From: Sebastes aleutianus
Taxonomy: Eukaryota; Chordata; Actinopteri; Perciformes; Sebastidae
Reading direction: 5' to 3'
NCBI GenBank assembly: GCA_916700875.1
Contig: CAKAKS010000302.1
Coordinates: 42,501 to 106,500, forward strand
Length of the DNA stretch: 64,000 nucleotides
Below, piece by piece: positions 35,399-47,100 of this stretch; the first letter of the stretch is position 1, and the number at the start of each line of letters is the position of its first letter. Both the position numbers and the translations under genes were made by a program. Below the pieces are notes generated by a model. It saw nothing but the letters and a program-made list of their open reading frames with translations. It had not been told where the DNA came from and did not search any database.

Positions 35399-37380
35399 CT
35401 CAAGCAAACACACACATTCACCCATGGCAATGTTTAGAAGAGCCTCTCCTTGTTGCAGGGCAATGCAAATATTTTCCAATAGACTTGCTATGAAATATTT
35501 CTTACTTAAACTATGCTACTTAGTAATCCTTATTATAATGCATAAAATAACGTGAGTATATAATCAACGATTGTACAGTGAATATGTCATGCTGTAAACA
35601 AATGTACATTTGCACTTTTCAATGTTTATTCTTTTTTTATTTATTTGAATTTTGTTTTATTTTTATATATCTATGTGATGCTTGAAAGTATAATGGGAAA
35701 AAACAGCAACCGAATGTTGCATGTTCACATTAGGAATGAAATTTACGAAATATTAAATTTCAGAGTAAATCGGTTTTATTTCCTCATCCAAATGTGTTTA
35801 TCCTGCCGTGTTTGAGGAGATGCGTATCCTCCGCTTTCTGCTGGACATTTTTAGAATATCTGGAGTCGAGTGCGTCACTGCTGTGGATTAAAAAAGAAGA
35901 AAGAACCAGGAGAGAGATGGTAGCGTAGAAATGTGTGAAATATGAGGAAGGATAAAAGACAGTCAACCACATGTGTCATTATGTAGCTGAAGAGACTGGT
36001 GGTCTCTTTAGGAACAAACTGGATCAGAGAGCAGATCAGTGTGTTCAGCAGGTGGAGTCCTGCACAGACAGGTGGAGGTGGAGGTTGGGATGCTGTCATT
36101 AATAGCAATAGTCGACATTGTGATGTTTAACTGTTATACCTCCCACTGCTGTGGCATCATATGTTTTCTATTAAGAGCTTAATTTTAGTCATTTTTGTTC
36201 CTAACAGTTTTATTATGTGCAATAACCACCCAAAGGTGTTTGAGACCAATTTCATGAAGGGAAAATGTGCTGCAAACTGTATTTTGTTTCATCTTTTCAT
36301 TATGTTTTTGTTGCTTCTGTTCAGTAACTAATGTGGTGGACGTGTTTACTGGATGACCCTCTTAAGGATTTAATTAGAGGGGCACAAGCAGAATTAATAA
36401 ATGTACTGTATAGACGGTGCTGGATAAGCCGTGGAAGAAAGCCACCGGCCATTTTAATGTCAGACCCCGTCAAGGTAATTGGTTCTTAGCGCAGGAAAAT
36501 GTGTAGCATGGAAGAAGTATTGCATAAAGTCAGTTTTACTGCCAACACAGCAGATCTGTGTTTTCCCCAAATTATATGAAAAATCATGAGTTGGTAGAAG
36601 ACCTGCAGGTATGATGTAAAAAAAAGAAAAGAAACCCCGGAACAAAGCAGGGATAATTAGCAGTGCTGAAGTCATTAACCAGTCTGTGAACGTCTCGGCC
36701 TGAGGTCTTGAGGGCTGTGGTACCAAAGAAGAAAACAAATCTCTCTTCTGCTGCGAAATGTGAAATGTAGAGGGGTGTACCTCTCAGTGAGATTATGTTG
36801 TCAAATGTCCTCATTAATCTTCTGACCAAAGAAAGAGCTCTGAAAAGTCGCCCACGATGTTTCTAGTGATTCAGATCCAACTGGATTTTCAAATCCTCCT
36901 AAAATTGTCATGTTTCTTAGGATTTGTTTCGCAGCGTCCCTTCTAGGTCAGAAGAGTGATCATCACTCACAGTCGAGATGCTAAAATCACGTGTAAGCAG
37001 TATTCTGGAAGTGACTGTGCGGGATACAGCGTATGTTCAAATCAAAATGCTTCACTCTCTTTTATTACACTTTTATTTCTCATGTCACTGTTTCACCTGT
37101 TTGTCATAATAAGCCACCTGACGTTAGTGCACTCTATCATGCATGGTAAATAATAATAATAATAATATGCAGGCTATCCCTACAGAAAGCTACGATTGTC
37201 TGATTGATAATTAGTCATATAGAATGGAAGGCTGTTCAATTGTTTTTTTTATTTCATTTTTGTTTGATATGACTTTGTTTTCATTTACAGTTTAATTTAT
37301 GGTTTCCCAACTCAAAAAAATGCAAGTTCTGTATACTGAACGCTGTTCCAAGGATTATAATAAAGATCATTTATAACCTT
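34014..37380 (+). other. abcg4: abcg4 3' UTR (probable), with a CA tract
   Basis: This is non-coding sequence after the abcg4 stop. AATAAA at 37359-37364 is the best distal polyadenylation signal, implying a UTR of up to 3.3 kb. A (CA)n tract lies at about 35327-35413. The ORFs in this stretch have no family features. Confidence 0.45.
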
Positions 37381-39090
37381 TGCCCTCGCTCAGTGAGATG
37401 ATTCACTTAGACATTGACTGATGTTAGTTCACATGTTCACAAAGTTAACTAAGTTAATATATATCTGGTTATTGGTTGTTTGCTCAATCAGATATTTCAG
37501 CAAGAGCACTTTATGACAGTTTGTCCGTACACAAGGGTTTTGAGGGCACTGATGTGGTCTTGTGGAGTTACATTTTTTTAAACTTGTTGTTCACTCTTCA
37601 TATAAATGTGCCATGAGACAATGGTTTTAGCTTTAAAGTCACATTAGAGGCATGTCAATAACCACCATTGGTTGCTGAAATACCCAATATTAGCTTGGTT
37701 GGTGTTTCACGTCATGTATTAATATGAAAACACATAAGAAAGCAGAGCCTCTTTGTAATGTAAGCTGTATTATTGTGGACAGAAGAGAAAGTGTTCTTTT
37801 AAAATGGATAGCTAGGTGTAAATATCACCCAGAACCACAAAGATCAGCAATTTTTCTTTACACATTTTACAGCCCAAAGGCGCCATTGTCCTGGTGATTC
37901 GAGAGCTGTAAACACAATGCAGCACGATGAGAGGGTTTTAAGTGCTTCCGCAAAACGAGCATAATGGCTCCATTCAATGTGGTGAAGCAGTTTAGTCATA
38001 ACCTATATTCATCATAACATGAGAAAGCTGAGAGCAGGTGACAAAAGAGAAGGCACTGAGACTTTAATAAAGATTTGAATTAATTTTTCTCCATCATTGG
38101 AGAGCAACATGTAAAAAGACGGGTAGCTTAGCTTGTGTCAGGTTAGGAAACTAGATTCCAGACTTTGACCTTGAGATGCCCTCGTCGTTGCATATAGAGG
38201 TGAGAAAAAAAAGGTAAAATAAATTAACAAAAATGAAAAAAAAATCAAATAAATATTAAATCATTGTGTATTTATGTGCTGAACTTATAACAGGTCCCAT
38301 GGTTGGTATTCAGATCCCGTACGGTCTAACTAATCTAAATCACCATTCAGCTGTGTATTACGCCCTAATTAATGTTGTCACTGAAAGTCATGTAGGAGGT
38401 CACAGTCTGTACAAAGCCTGTTTAGTTGTTGTCCTCTAGATGTGATGAGGTTGTAGACAAGAGGGACCCCTGCTGGCAAGAAATGTACCATACCATCTCT
38501 TCTTGAAAACATACAGGAATACATCAGTGTTTTCTGCATGTTCTATGTCATTACATGTCACGCAGTCTCTTTGCAGTATTATGTGTGAGAATGAATATGT
38601 GAAATGTCGTTTCATCTCGACATAATGTACCTGGTTTGATTTCAGTTTTTTTGGATGTGTGTACTCAATCTCCTGGTTGTTTTTTATGAGTACTGCATAG
38701 TCATCAAATGGGCTTAAACCCTAATAAGGCCTCAGCATCCCCGAGACAGATCGATGCACTCACTGTCCAATCAGGTGGTAGTAATCCTAATAAAGGTGTT
38801 GCACGCCTGTGCCGCTTGGCTCCCCTTAAATTCAGCAAACTGAGAACAAGAGGGTAGTTGGGCATGCAGTTAGAAGTTGATGCATCATAATTCTGAAGTT
38901 ATTTCAGTAGCTACTGTTTTGCAAGCGCTGATGTTGCAATGCCCCTGTATGCTCTGAGCTCCTCCGAGGGAGCACAACCAGCCTTTTGGAACAACTTCTA
39001 AAGAGCGTTGACAGCATATAGTTATTGAATAACTATCATTGAAATGAACCGTAACCTATATCTAAAATTTTACCTTTTAACCAGATTTAG
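37381..39090. other. Spacer without recognisable genes
   Basis: AT-rich, no conserved ORF or exon-like segment. A CTCF-like site with one mismatch lies near 38465-38480 (acccctgctggcaag, minus strand). Confidence 0.5.
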
Positions 39091-39099
39091 CCCATTTTT

Positions 39100-39520
39100 T
39101 GCTCAAAGGATTGGATCATCAAGCCATTGGAATTTAAGAGTAAATTTAATTTTGTAAGTGTTTTGAACAATGGAGTACCGAGGTAACTCATGGATGTATT
39201 AAGAGAACCACAAAGTAAACCTGCTGGAACATGGACTGATTAAAAAAATACATATTCAGTAAAGTTCAGATAGTGCATCTGCCTCTTGTTTTTTTTCTTT
39301 TGTTTCGGTTTTATTTTGTATTTTGTATTTTGTATTTTGTATTTAGAATTTTGTATTTTTGCTCATAGGATGGGATCATCAAGCCATTGGAATTTAAGAT
39401 TAAATTGATGTTTTGTAAGTGTTTTGAACAATGGAGTACCGAGGTAATCACAAAGTAAACCTGCTAGAACATGGACTGATAAAAAGAATCGTATCTGCCT
39501 CTTGGTTTTTTTGTTTTTGT
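39100..39520. repeat. Tandem duplication of about 265-bp period
   Basis: ggatcatcaagccattggaa ... gaacaatggagtaccgaggt ... acatggactgat ... ctgcctctt occurs at about 39112-39290 and again at 39372-39510, with scattered differences. An intervening (TTTTGTAT)n-like stretch sits at 39310-39360. Confidence 0.85.
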
Positions 39521-39839
39521 TGTTGTTGTTTTTCTATTATTATTATTATTTTTATTTATTTTTTATTTCTTATTTCTTATTTTTGTATATTCTATTTTTT
39601 CTGTAACAGACTCTCCTACACTTGTTAATGGGTTAAACTGTATTTGGGCGAAGAAGATGTTTTGGTCCTTTTCTGTTGCCGTAGGGCAGGAAGCCGAGGG
39701 GGGGGAGCTTCCGCTACGGGTCTGTTGTGGTATTACAGGAGAATTGAATAAAGCTGGCGGCCGTAGCTGCTCACTGCTCATTCACCACGGCGTTTGTTAT
39801 TTTATATTATATCAGTTAGACGAACTCTAGGCACACGGC

Positions 39840-41036
39840 TACATTTCTATTTTCTATTCTTTATTCTTTATTCTTTATTCTTTATTTGTTATTCTTTATA
39901 CTAATTTTGTATTCTTTATTTCTTATTTTCTATTCTTTATTCTTTATTCTTTATTTGTTATTCTTTATACTAATTTTGTATTCTTTATTTCTTACTATCT
40001 ATTCTTTATTCTTTATTCTTTATTCTTTATTTTTTATTCTTTATACTCATTTTGTATTCGTTATTTCTTATTTTCTATTCTTTATTCTTTATTCTTCTTT
40101 ATTTTTTATTCTTTATACTAATTTTGTATTCTTTATTTCTTATTTTCTATTCTTTATTCTTTATTTCTTATTTTCTATTCTTTATTTTTTATTCTTTATT
40201 CTTTATTTCTTATTTCTTATTTCTTATTTTCTATTTACTTTTTATTCTCATCTTCCTCTTGGTGAAGACTCCTGCTTCGTTTCTATTCTTTATTCTTTAT
40301 TCTTTATTTTTTATTCTTTATACTAATTTTGTATTCTTTATTTCTTATTTCTATCTTATTCTTATTTCTTATTTCATGCTTTATTTTATTCTTTATTCTT
40401 ATTTCTTATTTCTTATTTCTTATTTTCTATTTACTTTTTATTCTCATCTTCCTCTTGGTGAAGACTCCTGCTTCGTTTCTATTCTTTATTCTTTATTCTT
40501 TATTTTTTATTCTTTATACTAATTTTGTATTCTTTATTTCTTATTTTCTATTCTTTATTCTTTATTTCTTATTTTCTATTCTTTATTTTTTATTCTTTAT
40601 TCTTTATTTCTTATTTCTTATTTCTTATTTTCTATTTACTTTTTATTCTCATCTTCCTCTTGGTGAAGACTCCTGCTTCGTTTCTATTCTTTATTCTTTA
40701 TTCTTTATTTTTTATTCTTTATACTAATTTGTATTCTTTATTTCTTATTTCTTATTCTTTATTTCTTATTTTCTATTCTTTATTTTTGTATTCTTTATTT
40801 CTTATTTCTTATTTCTTATTTTCTATTTACTTTTTATTCTCATCTTCCTCTTGGTGAAGACTCCTGCTTCGTTTCTATTCTTTATTCTTTATTCTTTATT
40901 TTTTATTCTTTATACTAATTTTGTATTCTTTATTTCTTATTTTCTATTCTTTATTTTTGTATTCTTTATTTCTTATTTCTTATTTTCTATTTACTTTTTA
41001 TTCTCATCTTCCTCTTGGTGAAGACTCCTGCTTCGT
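39840..41036. repeat. AT/CT-rich array with higher-order repeats upstream of kat5
   Basis: The base pattern is ttctttattctttatt and ttcttatttctt. Within it a 33-bp non-simple core starting ctcatcttcctcttggtgaa occurs at 40247, 40443, 40648, 40839 and 41003, so higher-order units are about 196, 205, 191 and 164 bp. The long open frames here (LFFILYSLF repeats) come from the lack of stop codons in this composition and are not genes. Confidence 0.95.
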
Positions 41037-41195
41037 CTTTCCGGCTTGGTTTTCCCGACTTCCGCTCCTCAACCCTCCTCATCTTGCTGTTTCCATCATC
41101 TTTGTGTTGGACCGGCATTTTCCCACAACCCCCCGCGCTCCTCCTCCTCCTCCTCCTCCTCCTCGCGCTGCTGTGCTCGCGCAGATGACATGAAG
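41030..41195 (+). promoter_or_regulatory. kat5: kat5 promoter and 5' UTR
   Basis: GC-rich compared with the array to its left. ETS-type cores are seen (ctttccggctt at 41037, gacttccgctcc at 41058), and no TATA box. A (TCC)n run lies at 41140-41162. A YY1-like AAGATGGCGGA overlaps the start codon at 41194-41204, a common arrangement in housekeeping genes. Confidence 0.5.
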
Positions 41196-44100
41196 ATGGC
41201 GGACGGCGCATCATCGGTGGGTCTAACAGAGATAACTGTTATTACAGAAACACTAACCGCTCTCAGGATGAACATTAACGTGTTGTTTTCGACAGGTCGA
41301 GATCGTGGAGGGCTGTCGGCTCCCGGTTCTCCGTAAGAACCAGGAACACGAGGACGAATGGCGTAAGTATCGTTACATATGTGCTAAGCTAAGCTAAGCT
41401 AAGCTAACTAGCTGTTAGCTCAGCTGTTGTTATCAGGACGCCTCGGCCTGCAGCCTGCAGCCTGACAACACCACCTGGAACACATGGAGCTGCACTATAC
41501 GGAGGTTTTTAGGTTGAAAACACTGTTACAGTTAACAATAACTTAACTAGGCATCTCTCAGGGATGATTTTATAAATGCATTTCATCAGGAAACACTAAC
41601 TGATCTGACATCAGGCTGTTGTTTACACATGTAGCTGTACTAAAGGGGTGTTTTTAAGTTGAATGCTGGCTAAAACCACTGTTACAGACAACAAGAACTC
41701 AACTAGACGTCTCTCAGGGATGATTTTATAAATGTATTTCATCAGGAAAGATTCATTTAAGCCAAATCCAGCTGACATCAGGCTGTTGTTTACAAATCTG
41801 AAACACATTGTTCAGGTAACACAGATGGTTGCCTGGCTACTAATATGGGCTAAAGTGGTCCTGCTTGTTTTGACAGGTCAAATACTTTGTACAAGGCTTA
41901 TTAACAACATATACATTAAGAACATATACATTAAGAACATATACATTAAGAACATATACAGGCATATTAAGAACTATATATTAAGAACATATACATTAAG
42001 AACATATACAGGCATATTAAGAATATATATAGTAAGAACATATACAGGCACGCTAAGAACATATACATTAAGAACATATACAGGCATATTAAGAACATGT
42101 ATATTAAGAACATATACAGGCATATTAAGAACATATACAGCCATATTAAGAATATATACAGGCATATTAAGAATATATACAGGCATATTAAGAATATATA
42201 CAGGCATATTAAGAACATATAGGCATATTAAGAACATAAACAGGCATATTAAGAACATATAAAGGCATATTAAGAACATATAGGCATATTAAGAACATAA
42301 ACAGGCATATTAAGAACATATACAGGCATATTAAGAATATATACAGGCATATTAAGAATATATACAGGCATATTAAGAATATATATACAGGCATATTAAG
42401 AATATATACAGGCATATTAAGAACATATACAGGCATATTAAGAATATATACAGGCATATTAAGAATATATATACAGGCATATTAAGAATATATATACAGG
42501 CATATTAAGAATATATATACAGGCATATTAAGAACATATACAGGCATATTAAGAACATATACAGGCGTATTAAGAATATATATATTAAGAACATATATAT
42601 TAAGAACATATACAGGCATATTAAGAACATATACAGGTGTATTAAGAACATATACAGGCATATTAAGAACTATATATTAAGAACATATACAGGTGTATTA
42701 AGAACATATATTAAGAACATATACATTAAGAACATATACAGGCATATGATGAACATATACATTAAGAACATATATTAAGAACATACAGGCATATTAAGAA
42801 CATATACATTAAGAACATATACAGGCATATTAAGAACATATACATTAAGAACATATACAGGCATATTAAGAACTATATATTAAGAACATATACATTAAGA
42901 ACATACAGGCATATTAAGAACATATACAGGTGTATTAAGAACTATATATTAAGAACATATACAGGTGTATTAAGAACATATATATTAAGAACATATATAT
43001 TAAGAACATATACAGGTGTATTAAGAACATATATATTAAGGACATATACAGGCGTATTAAGAACATATACAGGCATATTAAGAACATATACAGGCATATT
43101 AACAACATATACATTAAGAACATATACAGGCATATTAACAACATATACATTAAGAACATATACAGGCATATTAAGAACATATACATTAAGAACATATACA
43201 GGCATATTAAAAACATACATTAAGAACATATATATTAAGAACATATACAGGCATATGAAGAACATATATATTAAGAACATATACAGGCATATGAAGAACA
43301 TATACATTAAGAACATATACAGGCATATGAAGAACATATACATTAAGAACATACAGGCATATTAAGAACATATATATTAAGAACATATACAGGCATATTA
43401 AGAACATATACATTAAGAACATATACAGGCATATTAAGAACATATACAGGCATATTAAGAACATATACATTAAGAACATATACAGGCATATTAAGAACAT
43501 ATACAGGCATATTAAGAACATATACAGGCATATGAAGAACATATACATTAAGAACATATACAGGCATATTAAGAACATATATATTAAGAACATATACAGG
43601 CATATGAAGAACATATACATTAAGAACATATACAGGCATATTAAGAACATATATATTAAGAACATATACAGGCATATGAAGAACATATACATTAAGAACA
43701 TATACAGGCATATTAAGAACATATACAGGCATATTAAGAACATATATATTAAGAACATATACAGGCATATGAAGAACATATACATTAAGAACATATACAG
43801 GCATATTAAGAACATATATAGTAAGAACATATACAGGCATATTAAGAACATATACATTAAGAACATATACAGGCATATTAAGAACATATACATTAATAAC
43901 ATATACAGGCATATTAAGAACATATACAGGTGTATTAAGAACATATATATTAAGAACATATACATTAAGAACATATACAGGTGTATTAAGAACATATATA
44001 TTAAGAACATATACATTAAGAACATATACAGGCATATTAAGAACATATATATTAAGAACATATACAGGTGTATTAAGAACATATATTAAGAACATATACA

Positions 44101-47100
44101 TTAAGAACATATACAGGCATATGATGAACATATACATTAAGAACATACAGGCATATTAAGAACATATATATTAACATATACAGGCATATTAAGAACATAT
44201 ACATTAAGAACATATACAGGCATATTAAGAACATATACATTAAGAACATATACAGGCATATTAAGAACATATATATTAAGAACATATACAGGCATATTAA
44301 CATATACATTAAGAACATATACAGGCATATTAAGAACATATACATTAAGAACATATACAGGCATATTAAGAACATATACATTAAGAACATATACAGGCAT
44401 ATTAAGAACATATACATTAAGAACATATACAGGCATATTAAGAACATATACAGGCATATTAAGAACATATACATTAATAACATATACAGGCATATTAAGA
44501 ACATATACAGGTGTATTAAGAACATATATATTAAGAACATATACATTAAGAACATATACAGTATAAGATATATGATTGAGGTACTTTTTGTGTGAGAAGG
44601 TGTCGTATGAATTATCAACACCACATTCACTGGGCTCACATGGAGCTGTACTATAGGGGTGTTTTTAAGTTGAATGCTTGCTAAAACCACTGTTACAGAC
44701 AACAATAACTTAACTAGCCAATTTTATAAATATATTTAATCAGGAAACACTAACTTAGGTGAAATCCATCTGACAACAGGCTGTTGTTTACAAATCTGAG
44801 ACACATTGTTCAGGTAACACAGCTGGTTGTCTGACTACAAATTAACTCACTTATAAGGGCCATGTTTGGTCTAAAGTGGTCCTACTTGTTTTGACAGGTC
44901 AGACTGATGAAATTAATCAGATTAATTGGGAAACTAATTTAATTTGTGACACTTGCTCAGTTAAATTGTTATTGTTGAGCTTCACAAAGGCCATTATGAC
45001 AGCTTTATCACTCTGACTCAGCATAAATACACATATTTTATGATATTTTTAAACCTCATCTCCAAGTGGGTTTAATGCAGTTGTTTCCAAATGTTTTGGC
45101 TTAATATAAGTCAGTTTATAATAGAGGTATAACTATCCACTCTTCTTACACATTATAAAAGCTAAAAACAAGAATAATTTCTACATCATGGGGGTGTTTT
45201 TAAGTTGAATGCTTGCTAACACCATTGTTATAGCCAACAATAACTTAACTAGACATCTCTCAGGGACAATTTTATAAATGTATTTTATCAGGAAAGACTA
45301 ACTAATCTGACATCAGGCTGTTGTTTACAAATCTGAGACACATTGTTCAGATAACACAGCTGGTTGCCTGACTACAAACTGGCTCACTTATAAAGGCTAT
45401 GTTTGGTCTAAAATGGTCCTACTTGTTTTGACAGATCAAATACTTTGTACAAGGCATATTAAGAACATCTTAGTTTTCTTATTAAAGTCAATTTATAATA
45501 GAGGTATAACTATCCACTATTTCACATTATAAAAGCTAAAAACAAGAATCATTTCTACATCATTTTTATTGTAGTTGTATACTTTTTTTCCTGTATTTTT
45601 TAGTATCTTGTGAAACCTTAGATCTAACTCATGACAAGGGATGCAAATGTTTATTTGTGTCATCAATTATCTTTTCAATTCATTGTTGGAGCCTTAAAAT
45701 TACTGTCCCAAAAGATACTTAATTGACAATAATGTAAAGCAGCAATTTGTCACACTTGACAAGCTAAAACCAACAAATTGGTATTTTTGCGATTTGAGTT
45801 TCTGTCCATTGACTGATTGAGTACTCTGCTAACAACCAGACACAAGAACAGCTTCTTTCTGCAGGCCGTCACTCTGATGAGCACTTAAATCAGTCATACG
45901 CTATCCATAACCCTCTAACAGCTTTGTTGTCCTGGTTCCTAGCTGTTATTTCTATTTCTGTGTAAGTGCATCCTTGTATGTGCACATGTACTTGGAAAAC
46001 AAATCTGAATCTGATTCTGTTTCAGCACTACTTGCTGCCCTGGTTTAGTGAAAGCTACATGAATCCTTGAACCCACAATGTCTGTTGACTGTTATTAAGC
46101 ATGGTGGTAAATCTGAAATGTGCATCACAATGATTTTGTTGATTTGAGTACAGTTCATTGCAAGTTTTAATTTGACTTCTTCTGCTTCTTCTTACAGCAT
46201 TGGCTGAAATTCTAAGTGTGAAGGAAGTGTCTTCGAGAAAGCTTTACTATGTTCACTATATCGACTGTGAGTATCTGTTGTGTTACTTCTTGTTTTTCAT
46301 TGACATTATAACTGTTATTGTCACAGGCTGAATTACGTTACACAGAAACATGACTGCAAATGTCTTCTTGTTTGTTTCAAAAGTCAACAAGCGCCTGGAT
46401 GAGTGGGTCACGGGGGACAGGCTGGACATGAAGAAACTTCAATTCCCCAAGAAAGAAGCTAAAACGCCAACCAAGAACGGTCTTCCAGGCTCCCGTCCCA
46501 GTTCTCCAGAGAGAGACGTGGTAAGCGTATGCTACACATCCAGATGTTTATCTCAGGCCCCAAACATTGCAACAGTACACCCAGGTTTGGCTGCATTATT
46601 TTACCATAGTGAAGACACTAGATTATACAATATTAGCCTTTTCATCCTGGTGTGTTTGACAGCTGCAACAGTGACGGAGTCATTTTAAAAGATGGCTTCA
46701 AGGAAGGCCAGTGGATGCTATTTCTGTTAAATGAGTGAGATTAGTCATGTTTCGCCCTTTGTATTGCTTCAAGCTACTCACAGAATTTAAAAGTTAATGT
46801 CAATCTCAATTACTGTTATGAATATTGCTAAGTGGATATAATAATCTGTGTGGTGTAGATTTAGTATTTGTAATCAGTGGTCAATACGTGCAGCAAGAAC
46901 AAAAAGAATAACTATGTTTTTACGTTGGTTTGCTGAGCAGAAAAACTCTGCTTAACTACAAGATATTAGCAAGAGTTTCCATGGTAACTTGACTAATGAC
47001 CTACAGTACTTTGCATGCTGTGTGAAACAATGATTTGTTAAGATGTACCGACACTGTATATATTGTGTTTGCTAGCCGTATGGGCACAGGATTATATGTT

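Noticed and set aside
39886..41193. Plus-strand frames rich in LFFILYSLF that look like membrane proteins
   Set aside because: They are translations of the TTCTTTATT-type array; hydrophobicity comes from T-rich codons.
41732..44705. Open frames of up to 291 codons on both strands (NIYRHIK, MFLICLYMF)
   Set aside because: Produced by the 21/15-bp array, whose unit lengths are multiples of three; both strands and several frames are open at once.
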